Source of the DNA: Chloroflexota bacterium
Lineage (GTDB): Bacteria > Chloroflexota > Anaerolineae > Anaerolineales > Villigracilaceae
Assembly (NCBI GenBank): GCA_023484185.1
Contig: JAMDBC010000001.1
Span: 1-5,058, forward strand
Direction of reading: 5' to 3'
Length of the DNA: 5,058 nucleotides
Shown here: one piece after another, positions 1 to 5,058 of the stretch
How positions within the stretch are numbered: position 1 is the stretch's first letter
Layout of the letters: the number at the start of each line of letters is the position of its first letter
Made by a program: the position numbers and the translations under genes
The notes under the pieces: model-generated
Seen by the model: the letters and a program-made list of their open reading frames with translations, nothing else
Told to the model about the DNA's origin: nothing
Database searches by the model: none

Positions 1-1523
1 ATAAAACGTGGTTGACTTGCCAATAAAGCAAACAAGGGTGCAGGCGGTACGCGACGCACAAGATTGACAGCTGCATACAATTCCTGCGCATGGACGTGTC
101 CTTGCGGTGTAAGTTTTGTCATCTCACGCATTACAGAAACCACCAGATCCTCAAACGAACGGTTCTTTGTCCACAGCGGATCAAGCGCCTTGAAATCGGG
201 AACATAGATCGCCATACGGTCATTGAACTCGGCAGTAATGGCCTGCTTCAACATTGCGAACACCAACCCGCCATCGGCGCCAACGATCAAGGTCCGCACC
301 CAGTCCTTTGATGAGTGCTGGGTCCTGGCTTCCAGGATAACCTCTCCGGGCTTTTGCCCGCGTCGCACCGAGACAAGACTTCCCGGTATGAGTTGAAGAT
401 TCTTATACCAGTTGCGCAGCCCAAATACATATCCATGCTCAAGCACGGCCCAGGCGGGCATCTTCAATCCGGATTTTCCATCCACGAACGTAAAGCGCAC
501 GCGCGGCGACTCAAGAGCAGTTGGGAATAGCAAACGTGTGCGAGCCGAAAGCGGCAAAGTCCCTGCGCGCAAGTGAGGATAGATCAAACTAATCGTTACT
601 TCCTTCACTTCCTTGTGCTCGAAATCATGTATCTCGCTCAACTCATCGTCAAGCTGGGTCTCAAGCTTCAGCATGGCCTCCTCAAGCGCCGAGCGATCAT
701 GTTCGATCTTTGAATACTGCAAAGTTACTGGAACATTGCGCACGCCATCCGGTTCCAGGCGGCGTAAACACCACAGCACTTCACCCAATGGTCCGACTTC
801 ATCGAAACGATTGTCATTTTGCAAAGCATAATTCAAAGAGAACTCAGCCAGCTTCGGATTTATGCCCGCGGGAAAGTCAACAATTTTCAACAAGGCCGAA
901 GTTGGTTGAGGCTCGCCCTGCGCCATATCCAGTGCAGCCTCAGCAAGATTGAGATGACCTTCATTGACATCGACCAACAATCCGCGCGGGAACCAGCGCC
1001 CCGCAATCTTTACCAGCCCTTCGTCTTTCGAGAATGCGGCCTCAAGTTTTTTTTCAATCTCGATTCCGTTTTCGCTCAGGATGCTCTCGACATTAAGGTT
1101 TTCTGCCTCGACCGCCGTGCCTCGTTCTTCATTCAAAACATGATTCAAAAGACCGGCCGCGAGCATCTTCTCTGAACCATCCGCCAGGGCAACTGTGATC
1201 ACATCGAACTCGCCCGCCTCGGGATTGACACCCTGACGGGTGGCCGTTACCCGACCCTTCTTCCAATTGAAAGCCGGGAACACCAAATTATCACCCACAT
1301 TGAATTTATCCCTGGGTAAAAATGTCTTTCCATCCGCCTGACGTTCCTTCGTGCGCGCCTCACGTTCGGACTTGACGCGTGCCTCAATGAATATCAATGC
1401 AAGATCCCCCGCGGTCAGCGGGGTCTCGATCTCAAATAAGTGCGTATGTAAAACTTCAACATCTTGTGATGTAATTTGAAGTATCTTCCAATAGTCTGAT
1501 GATAGAGAAGAAATTCCAGCCAT
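1..1523 (-). CDS. Conserved protein of unknown function, N-terminal 507 codons (C-terminus off the window)
   Basis: The frame is open from an ATG at 1523 down to the left edge with no stop, so at least 507 residues are present and the end is missing. The start is the first ATG after an in-frame TAG and has a weak AAGGA four bases upstream. No named enzyme motif is visible. Residues 20-65 are helical and charged. Residues 75-130 look like a small beta-barrel (VGDNLVFPAFNWKKGRV, then NPEAGEFDVITV, then AAGLL). Residues 205-258 resemble a winged helix, ending in NRFDEVGPLGEVLWCLRRLEP-like wing residues. Residues 275-300 are an acidic helix, possibly coiled coil. Residues 305-400 form another beta-rich, basic segment (RVRFTFVDGKSG, MPAWAV, YVFGLRNWY, IPGSLVSVRRG). 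There is no signal peptide or membrane segment, so it is probably cytoplasmic. A nucleic-acid-binding role is an inference from the fold-like patterns only. I associate this type of protein with Anaerolineae genomes from memory. That the gene is real is near certain; its function is unknown. Confidence 0.88.
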   Translation of the reverse strand, partial: MAGISSLSSDYWKILQITSQDVEVLHTHLFEIETPLTAGDLALIFIEARVKSEREARTKERQADGKTFLPRDKFNVGDNLVFPAFNWKKGRVTATRQGVNPEAGEFDVITVALADGSEKMLAAGLLNHVLNEERGTAVEAENLNVESILSENGIEIEKKLEAAFSKDEGLVKIAGRWFPRGLLVDVNEGHLNLAEAALDMAQGEPQPTSALLKIVDFPAGINPKLAEFSLNYALQNDNRFDEVGPLGEVLWCLRRLEPDGVRNVPVTLQYSKIEHDRSALEEAMLKLETQLDDELSEIHDFEHKEVKEVTISLIYPHLRAGTLPLSARTRLLFPTALESPRVRFTFVDGKSGLKMPAWAVLEHGYVFGLRNWYKNLQLIPGSLVSVRRGQKPGEVILEARTQHSSKDWVRTLIVGADGGLVFAMLKQAITAEFNDRMAIYVPDFKALDPLWTKNRSFEDLVVSVMREMTKLTPQGHVHAQELYAAVNLVRRVPPAPLFALLASQPRF

Positions 1524-1557
1524 AGATTCCTTGTACTTTATAGTATTAATCAAATAA

Positions 1558-1563
1558 ATTATA
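1558..1563 (-). promoter_or_regulatory. Candidate -10 box (TATAAT) for the leftmost gene
   Basis: On the minus strand a perfect TATAAT lies 35 bases upstream of the ATG at 1523, in an AT-rich stretch that contrasts with the coding DNA. No convincing -35 hexamer is present 16-18 bases further upstream, so this is a weak call based on one box and position. Confidence 0.3.
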
Positions 1564-1620
1564 CACTACCTTACATGTATATATTTGGTTTCGACCCGGC
1601 TCATTGGAAATTGCTGTGAA

Positions 1621-1664
1621 GCGGCGCCAAATGTAAGCCGGACTGGCGATCCGACTTACGCCGC
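1621..1664. repeat. Imperfect hairpin in the intergenic gap
   Basis: GTAAGcCGGA (1633-1642) pairs with TCCGaCTTAC (1650-1659) around a seven-base loop, with one C/A mismatch. Outside it, GCGGC (1621-1625) pairs with GCCGC (1660-1664) across a seven-base left-side bulge. No T-run follows on either strand, so it is not a typical terminator. It could be a structured leader element of the leftmost gene if transcription starts further upstream, a remnant of a dispersed palindromic repeat, or a secondary 3' structure of the Nudix transcript. Confidence 0.45.
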
Positions 1665-1682
1665 GTTGACAAAATGATAAAT

Positions 1683-1724
1683 AACACAGAACTCCAAGAT
1701 GTGAAAATCTCGGAGTTGTGTGTT
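1683..1724 (-). terminator. Probable terminator of the deaminase-Nudix transcript
   Basis: Two 18-base arms (1683-1700 and 1707-1724) are complementary at 16 positions and enclose a six-base loop. Read on the minus strand the hairpin begins 30 bases after the Nudix stop codon and is followed by ATTTATCATTTTG, which is T-rich but interrupted. Position and orientation fit the end of the two-gene unit and would separate it from the next minus-strand gene. The imperfect T-tract makes it less than a textbook rho-independent site. Confidence 0.6.
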
Positions 1725-1753
1725 AGAGAAGGATAAGTGAAATTTAGAAAAAT

Positions 1754-2188
1754 CTACCAGCCGAACTCATCGAACTTGATTCCATCCAAATGGTTCTGGA
1801 TGGCCCGCCTGATATAAGGAATTGTATTTTGGGGCAAAGAGTCGATGGCCGCCCAGCGCAGGTCATCGCATTTATCTGGTTCATTATTGAATGGTTCGCG
1901 GGGCCAGCTCGTCACACGGACGAAGAAATCCACGCGCTCTTCACCGTCGAGACGGTGCATCACACTCGAGAAGATGAGATGCTCCGCTTCGATCTGGACC
2001 CCGATCTCTTCCTGCGCTTCGCGGGCGGCCGCGGCCATCACGGTTTCGTCCCCGTCTAAATGTCCGGCAGGGACACTGTACTCGCCATCCCGAAAACCGG
2101 TGTTGAATCGACGTATCAACAGGACTTGATCCTCGCGAAAGAAAAACAAATGCACTGTGGTTGGAAATGTTGCGCGCTGCCTGGTCAT
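1754..2188 (-). CDS. Nudix hydrolase (MutT-like), 144 aa
   Basis: The product carries a complete Nudix box at residues 42-64: G42, E48, R56, E57, E60, E61 and G63 match GX5EX7REUXEEXGU, the loop that binds Mg2+ and catalyses cleavage of nucleoside diphosphate-X compounds. Before the box are the usual first strands (TTVHLFFFREDQVLLIRR) and a FRDGEYSVPAGH segment. About 144 residues is normal for a single-domain cytoplasmic enzyme. The substrate cannot be read from the sequence: an (oxidised) dNTP, a nucleotide sugar or another nucleoside diphosphate derivative are all possible. The ATG overlaps the deaminase stop in ATGA and no Shine-Dalgarno is evident just upstream, which suggests translational coupling to the deaminase. 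It ends in TAG, 30 bases before a strong hairpin. The fold and catalytic class are secure; the specific role is not. Confidence 0.95.
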   Translation of the reverse strand: MTRQRATFPTTVHLFFFREDQVLLIRRFNTGFRDGEYSVPAGHLDGDETVMAAAAREAQEEIGVQIEAEHLIFSSVMHRLDGEERVDFFVRVTSWPREPFNNEPDKCDDLRWAAIDSLPQNTIPYIRRAIQNHLDGIKFDEFGW

Positions 2189-3198
2189 GCGAAATAGCTG
2201 TCCCAGATTCTTTTCTTGTCCGCTTCGGGGATGAAGGATGCTTCGAAGGCGTAGCGGTTGCAGGCGGCGATATCGTCCATACTCATGCCGAGAATTTCGT
2301 GAGCGATGCGGTATTCGTTGTTCAAGTTTGTTTCCAACACTTCAGGATCGTCGGAATTGATGGTCACGCGCACGCTGAGATCGAACAGTTTCTTGAGCGG
2401 ATGTTCTTCGATCCTGCGCACGGAGTTGGTCAGATAATTGCTCCACGGGTTGACCTCCAGCGTGATGCCGCGCTCCTTGACCAGTTCGATGGCATTCATA
2501 TCTTCGATGATATGAATGCCATGGCCGATGCGGTCTGGATTAACCATGTTGATGGTATCCATCACGTAGGAGGCGGGCGTATCTTCGCCGGAGTGGATCG
2601 TCACTTTGAGTCCTGCCTCTTTGGCCTTCATGATGGGTTTGACAAAGTCACGAATCGGATATGTGACTTCGCTGTCGGCCAGGTCAACGCCGATGAAATG
2701 TTGTTTGTTGCGAATAGCCCAGTCCACGGTCTTGACGCAGGATTTAGCTCCCATGCCGCGCGTGGTGATGGCGATATAGCCGATGGCCATGTCGAACTCG
2801 CGCTCGGCGCGTCGTTTGGCACGCAAGAGTCCCTCGAGGCAGGTGTCCCAATTCAAGTTGTGGCCGTGAAAGGCCCAGTCCGGTGAGAAGCGCACCTCAA
2901 AAAGCTTGATGTTCTGTCGAGCAGAGTCCTCGAACAGTTCCCAGGCGATGCGCTCGACAATGGCAGGCGAGGTGATGCTGTTTTGGAAAATGTCGAAGGC
3001 TTTCAGCACGGCGTGCAGGTCGCGCATCTGGTCATAAACCTTGACGGTTTTATCCAGCTCGCCGACCTCGTAGGAAGGCAGTTCCAAACCGTATTCTTTT
3101 GCAGAGTCGATAATGGTCTGCGTGCGGATGGAGCCTTCAAGGTGGATATGGATCTCAGTTTTTGGAAGGTCGTTGTAACGCGCATCGAAGTTTTTCAT
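2185..3198 (-). CDS. add: Adenosine deaminase family protein, 337 aa
   Basis: This is a metal-dependent TIM-barrel deaminase that hydrolyses the 6-amino group of adenosine or a related purine nucleoside, giving inosine and ammonia. All expected metal and catalytic motifs are present (numbering from the ATG at 3198): PKTEIHIHLEGS with zinc ligands H17 and H19, GVDLADSE near 170-177, TIHSGED with H202 and catalytic E205, RIGHG with H226, LEVNPWSNYLT near 247-257, and INSDDP with D283 and D284. The length is typical of the family. A GTG six bases further upstream (3204) is in frame, but AGGCAGG is spaced for the ATG at 3198 and lies too close to the GTG. Its TGA overlaps the Nudix ATG. The family also includes deaminases of adenine, aminofutalosine and other purine derivatives, so exact substrate specificity is unproven and the symbol is provisional. 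No signal peptide is seen, so it is cytoplasmic. Confidence 0.93.
   Translation of the reverse strand: MKNFDARYNDLPKTEIHIHLEGSIRTQTIIDSAKEYGLELPSYEVGELDKTVKVYDQMRDLHAVLKAFDIFQNSITSPAIVERIAWELFEDSARQNIKLFEVRFSPDWAFHGHNLNWDTCLEGLLRAKRRAEREFDMAIGYIAITTRGMGAKSCVKTVDWAIRNKQHFIGVDLADSEVTYPIRDFVKPIMKAKEAGLKVTIHSGEDTPASYVMDTINMVNPDRIGHGIHIIEDMNAIELVKERGITLEVNPWSNYLTNSVRRIEEHPLKKLFDLSVRVTINSDDPEVLETNLNNEYRIAHEILGMSMDDIAACNRYAFEASFIPEADKKRIWDSYFA
2489..2522. repeat. Perfect 14-base inverted repeat inside the deaminase gene
   Basis: Arms 2489-2502 and 2509-2522 are perfectly complementary around a six-base loop. The repeat codes for the stretch GIHIIEDMNAI just after the RIGHG metal-binding motif. A perfect stem of this length inside a conserved coding region is more than synonymous codon use would usually give. 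It is read straight through without disturbing the frame. Confidence 0.7.
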
Positions 3199-3203
3199 AA
3201 GCA

Positions 3204-3210
3204 CCTGCCT
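3204..3210 (-). promoter_or_regulatory. Ribosome binding site deciding the deaminase start
   Basis: AGGCAGG on the minus strand ends five bases before the ATG at 3198, a normal Shine-Dalgarno spacing. The same bases overlap the alternative GTG at 3204, which therefore has no suitably spaced site. This is the reason for choosing the shorter 337-residue product. Confidence 0.55.
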
Positions 3211-3302
3211 GTGAGCAATGGGACTTCACCATTTTACCCTCTTGTTTCGCAACAGGCCGCCCGTAATTGACCAGGGAGTGTTCAAAAAACAACACACTCA
3301 TA

Positions 3303-3475
3303 TCGTTGCGAGGGTTGGTGGTTGAGCAGGGCGAGCGCTTTTCTTGCCCGTATCGAAACCCAGCCCGAAGCAATCCCCAACTTTACGGGAGATTGCTCAC
3401 CTGTACTTGCGCCAGGTGCAAGTGTCGCCGCCAAGCCTGCACTGAGCATGTCGAAGTGAACGCGGCTCGCAACGA
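3303..3475. repeat. Degenerate dispersed repeat with TCGTTGCGA / TCGCAACGA ends
   Basis: The ends are perfect nine-base inverted repeats (3303-3311 and 3467-3475). Inside are further recognisable pieces: GGTTGAGC ... GTATCGAAACC (3320-3360), AGCAATCCCC facing GGGAGATTGCT (about 3369-3397), a near-perfect palindrome ACTTGCGCC-A-GGTGCAAGT (3405-3423), and CACTGAGCATGTCGAAGTG (3440-3458), which resembles a very common dispersed bacterial repeat. The same terminal sequence and internal AGCAATC/GATTGCT pair recur at 4346-4432. It encodes no transposase and looks like a non-autonomous, decayed or nested palindromic repeat. It fills much of the 506-base gap between the divergent genes, where I see no believable gene. 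Confidence 0.7.
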
Positions 3476-3549
3476 CGTTGAAATTTATTTTTTGAACTTG
3501 GACACTTCCATTGGCCAACGATTTACTGAAATTAACCCATTTTTGCCGT

Positions 3550-3577
3550 TTGAAGTTCTCACTTTTGATGCTAGAAT
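3550..3577 (+). promoter_or_regulatory. Candidate promoter for the PH/SHOCT gene
   Basis: TTGAAG (3550-3555) and TAGAAT (3572-3577) are separated by 16 bases, matching sigma-70-type consensus at four and five of six positions. The surrounding DNA is AT-rich, and the site faces the gene beginning at 3705. Transcription would start near 3584, inside the adjacent hairpin element, giving a leader of about 120 bases. The -10 box lies in one copy of an 11-base direct repeat. This is prediction from consensus only. Confidence 0.35.
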
Positions 3578-3680
3578 CATATCTTCTCAAAAAGAAGGGG
3601 GAAGTGGGGTGTTTTGGGCGGGCTTCGCCCGCCCAAAACACCCCACACCCCGCTTTATTGAAAAGATACCTAGAATCATA
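3571..3680. mobile_element. Miniature hairpin element flanked by 11-base direct repeats
   Basis: A perfect 20-base inverted repeat (3604-3623 and 3627-3646) encloses only TTC, giving a very stable GC-rich stem. The complementarity continues outward, imperfectly, to TATCTTCTCAA at 3580-3590 and TTGAAAAGATA at 3658-3668, so the element has long near-palindromic ends over about 89 bases. Directly outside are two copies of CTAGAATCATA (3571-3581 and 3670-3680), as a target-site duplication would leave. It carries no gene. The structure fits a MITE-like or REP-like non-autonomous element. It sits 13 bases ahead of the ribosome binding site of the PH/SHOCT gene and would form the leader hairpin of its mRNA. 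It is not a good terminator, since no T-run follows. Confidence 0.65.
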
Positions 3681-3693
3681 CAAAGGTTCAGGC

Positions 3694-3699
3694 AAGGAG
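3694..3699 (+). promoter_or_regulatory. Ribosome binding site of the PH/SHOCT gene
   Basis: AAGGAG lies five bases before the ATG at 3705. It fixes the start there, although the frame stays open upstream to 3267 through repeat DNA. Confidence 0.85.
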
Positions 3700-3704
3700 A
3701 AAAA

Positions 3705-4325
3705 ATGGCAAAGAATTATGTCCAGAGTATGTTAGGCGAAAATGAACACATTATCCTGGTCAATTGTCAGCACTGGTTCGTACTCTTCAGCGCGATCGTG
3801 GCGGAAATTACCATCACCCTGCTGTTGATCGCAGCCGTCAGTGTGGCGACCTTTTTCTTTCCACTGGCGGCTTTTGGCTTTGTGCTGGTGATCGTGCCGC
3901 TGATCAGTATGCTGCGCGATATCCTGATCTGGAACAACCACGAATATCTTGTGACCAACCGCCGCGTGATCCAGATCTCTGGCATCTTCAACAAGAACGT
4001 GGTGGACTCATCACTGGAAAAAGTCAACGACGTCAAGATGACGCAATCTTTTTGGGGGAGGCTGTTCGATTACGGTGATGTGGAAATCCTGACCGCCAGC
4101 GAGATCGGGGTCAACCTGTTCAAGCGCATCGGCGACCCGATCAAATTCAAGACGGCGATGCTGAATGCCAAGGAGAAGCTCGGCTATGAAGGGACGGGCA
4201 CTCACGCTCAACCCGCCGATGATGTCCCTGCCATGATTGCTCAACTGGACGAGTTGCGCAAGAAAGGCATCGTCACCGAAGCAGAATTCCAGGCCAAGAA
4301 GGCTGAACTGCTGAAGAAAATGTAG
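3705..4325 (+). CDS. Membrane protein with bacterial PH-like domain and C-terminal SHOCT motif, 206 aa
   Basis: After a short polar N-terminus (GENEHIILVNCQHW) come two hydrophobic helices, about residues 24-50 and 53-75, separated by a proline turn, so both termini should face the same side, probably the cytoplasm. Residues 78-158 match the bacterial PH-like (bPH_2/YdbS-YdbT, formerly DUF304) pattern: EYLVTNRRVIQISG, then SSLEKVNDVKMTQSFWGRLFDYGDVEILTA, then a final helix with IGDPIKFKTAMLNAKEK. After a flexible linker rich in G, T, A and D (161-175), residues 176-206 form a SHOCT motif (MIAQLDELRKKGIVTEAEFQAKKAELLKKM), a short helical pair common at the ends of bacterial membrane proteins and thought to mediate oligomerisation. 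No catalytic residues are seen; the molecular role is unknown. A strong AAGGAG sets the start. It is monocistronic, bracketed by two related repeats and followed by a terminator. Confidence 0.92.
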   Translation: MAKNYVQSMLGENEHIILVNCQHWFVLFSAIVAEITITLLLIAAVSVATFFFPLAAFGFVLVIVPLISMLRDILIWNNHEYLVTNRRVIQISGIFNKNVVDSSLEKVNDVKMTQSFWGRLFDYGDVEILTASEIGVNLFKRIGDPIKFKTAMLNAKEKLGYEGTGTHAQPADDVPAMIAQLDELRKKGIVTEAEFQAKKAELLKKM

Positions 4326-4345
4326 TTTTTGACACTATTTTCAAT

Positions 4346-4432
4346 ATGTCGTTGCGATCGCACTTTGCAAAGCAATCTCCTCGCCAAAACAGGGGATTGC
4401 TTCGACGGAAGAGCGCCGTCTCGCAACGACAT
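4346..4432. repeat. Dispersed palindromic repeat with ATGTCGTTGCGA ends
   Basis: Perfect 12-base inverted ends (4346-4357 and 4421-4432) enclose a second stem, AAGCAATCTCC (4370-4380) against GGGGATTGCTT (4392-4402), paired throughout with one G/T wobble. The ends and the AGCAATC/GATTGCT core recur in the longer unit at 3303-3475. It has no coding capacity and no clear target duplication. It resembles the short interspersed GCAATC/GATTGC palindromes found in many copies in some bacterial chromosomes. It lies 20 bases after the PH/SHOCT stop, so it would be part of that gene's 3' untranslated region. Confidence 0.75.
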
Positions 4433-4467
4433 GGTTCATAAAGAATTGCTGAGTTTTTAGCCTAATC

Positions 4468-4509
4468 AAAAGCAACAACGGCGCGCCGGCATGGCGCGTT
4501 GTTGCTTTT
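4468..4509 (+). terminator. Hairpin terminator after the PH/SHOCT gene
   Basis: AAAAGCAACAAC (4468-4479) pairs with GTTGTTGCTTTT (4498-4509), and GCGCC (4483-4487) with GGCGC (4493-4497), leaving a three-base left bulge and a five-base loop. The stem is GC-rich in its upper part and its 3' side ends in TTTT, with the matching A-run on the other side. It separates the PH/SHOCT transcript from lepA. The A/T symmetry means it could also work on the minus strand, but no minus-strand gene lies to its right in the window. Confidence 0.75.
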
Positions 4510-4518
4510 AAAATCGGT

Positions 4519-4524
4519 TATACT
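4519..4524 (+). promoter_or_regulatory. Weak candidate -10 box for lepA
   Basis: TATACT lies just after the terminator and 127 bases before the lepA start. No good -35 sits at the right distance; the nearest TTGTTG (4499-4504) leaves only 14 bases and lies in the terminator stem. The remainder of the leader (4525-4651) shows no other recognisable signal. Confidence 0.2.
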
Positions 4525-4651
4525 TTCGACGCTTAAACAGTTTTCAACAGACATCTTGCGTAAATGTTTATCCGGGTAAATTGCCGCTCTGGCGAAGAAA
4601 GCCTCGCAGGTACATGTCCATCCAACAGAATCGAAACCTCCAGAAAGTAGA

Positions 4652-5058
4652 ATGACCGACCATATCCGAAACTTCTGCATCATCGCGCACGTGGACCATG
4701 GCAAATCCACACTCGCGGACCGTTTGCTCCAGCTTACCGGCACGATCTCCGATCGTGATATGAGCGCACAGATACTCGACACGATGGACCTCGAACGCGA
4801 AAAAGGCGTCACCATCAAGGCCTCCGCCGTGCGCATGTATTACACCGCCAAGGACAATCAAAAATACGAGATCAATTTAATTGATACACCCGGCCACGTC
4901 GACTTCGGTTACGAGGTCAGCCGCGCGCTCAAGGCTTGTGAAGGCGCGGTGCTGGTTGTCGACGCCACACAGGGCATCGAAGCGCAGACGCTCGCAAATT
5001 TGTATCAGGCTCTCGAAGCCGATCTCACCATCATTCCCGTCATCAATAAGATCGACCT
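4652..5058 (+). CDS. lepA: Elongation factor 4 (LepA), N-terminal 135 codons, truncated by the window
   Basis: The translated fragment is the start of the GTPase domain of LepA/EF4, a ribosome-associated translational GTPase of about 600 residues that has been linked to back-translocation and to ribosome assembly or initiation. Visible motifs are the P-loop AHVDHGKST (12-20), the switch I threonine in EKGVTIK (T54), DTPGH (78-82) and NKID (132-135). LepA is favoured over TypA/BipA or EF-G by [48 protein letters not shown] and [37 protein letters not shown], which follow the LepA pattern closely. The ATG at 4652 is the only usable start after an in-frame TAA at 4577-4579; the ribosome site is weak (AGAAAG). 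It follows a terminator, so it probably has its own promoter. Everything after the G4 motif lies outside the window. Confidence 0.95.
   Translation, partial: MTDHIRNFCIIAHVDHGKSTLADRLLQLTGTISDRDMSAQILDTMDLEREKGVTIKASAVRMYYTAKDNQKYEINLIDTPGHVDFGYEVSRALKACEGAVLVVDATQGIEAQTLANLYQALEADLTIIPVINKID

Noticed and set aside
819..1175. Plus-strand open frames of 70-118 codons within 90-1175
   Set aside because: All lie opposite the continuous 507-codon minus-strand frame and show no family signature or ribosome site.
2161..2886. 241-codon plus-strand open frame opposite the deaminase
   Set aside because: It is antisense to a gene with complete catalytic motifs, is rich in H/D/G as expected for a shadow frame, and matches nothing recognisable.
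3604..3646. Hairpin as a rho-independent terminator
   Set aside because: The stem is strong, but the bases after it on the plus strand are ACCCCGC and on the minus strand TTCCCCC, with no T-run. It also sits directly ahead of a gene's ribosome binding site.
3282..3695. 137-codon minus-strand open frame
   Set aside because: It runs through the same repeats. Its segment GVFWAGEARPKHPT mirrors the plus-strand frame only because the DNA is palindromic. No ribosome site or protein family is recognisable.
3267..3704. In-frame upstream extension of the PH/SHOCT gene from an ATG at 3267
   Set aside because: It would translate the palindromic repeats and the hairpin element, yields low-complexity cysteine/arginine-rich sequence unlike the family, and ignores the strong AAGGAG before the ATG at 3705.
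3303..4432. Composite transposon or CRISPR array
   Set aside because: No transposase, no regularly spaced repeats and no cas-like gene is present; the repeats are few, unequal in length and palindromic.
4462..4861. Minus-strand open frames overlapping lepA
   Set aside because: They are antisense to clear GTPase motifs and cross the terminator hairpin.

Overview
The window is a stretch of ordinary bacterial chromosome with moderate GC, compact genes and repeat-rich intergenic gaps. The most likely source is a member of the Chloroflexota, class Anaerolineae. This rests on the look of the leftmost protein, which resembles a family of unknown function I associate with that group, and on the dispersed palindromic repeats. 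It is recognition from memory, not a database match, so the taxonomy is tentative.

Layout from left to right. Positions 1-1523 (minus) hold the first 507 codons of a large conserved protein of unknown function, whose C-terminus lies off the left edge. A 230-base gap (1524-1753) carries two hairpins; the one at 1683-1724 is a plausible terminator for the next two genes. Positions 3198-1754 (minus) are a two-gene unit: an adenosine deaminase-family enzyme followed by a Nudix hydrolase, joined by an ATGA stop/start overlap. A 506-base gap (3199-3704) between divergent genes holds no believable gene. It contains a degenerate repeat (3303-3475), a candidate promoter, and a short near-perfect hairpin element flanked by 11-base direct repeats. 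Positions 3705-4325 (plus) encode a small two-helix membrane protein with a bacterial PH-like domain and a C-terminal SHOCT motif. The next gap (4326-4651) holds a second repeat with the same ends as the first (4346-4432), a strong hairpin terminator (4468-4509) and the leader of the last gene. Positions 4652-5058 (plus) are the start of lepA (elongation factor 4), cut by the right edge.

The deaminase and Nudix hydrolase are probably co-translated and both act on nucleosides or nucleotides, so they fit nucleotide salvage or clean-up. The other genes have no evident functional link. No transposase, CRISPR array, tRNA, rRNA or defence system is visible. The most unusual content is the set of palindromic repeats around the PH/SHOCT gene, especially the hairpin element that appears to have inserted at the -10 region of its likely promoter and duplicated it. 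I found no clear case for a wholly new biological system.
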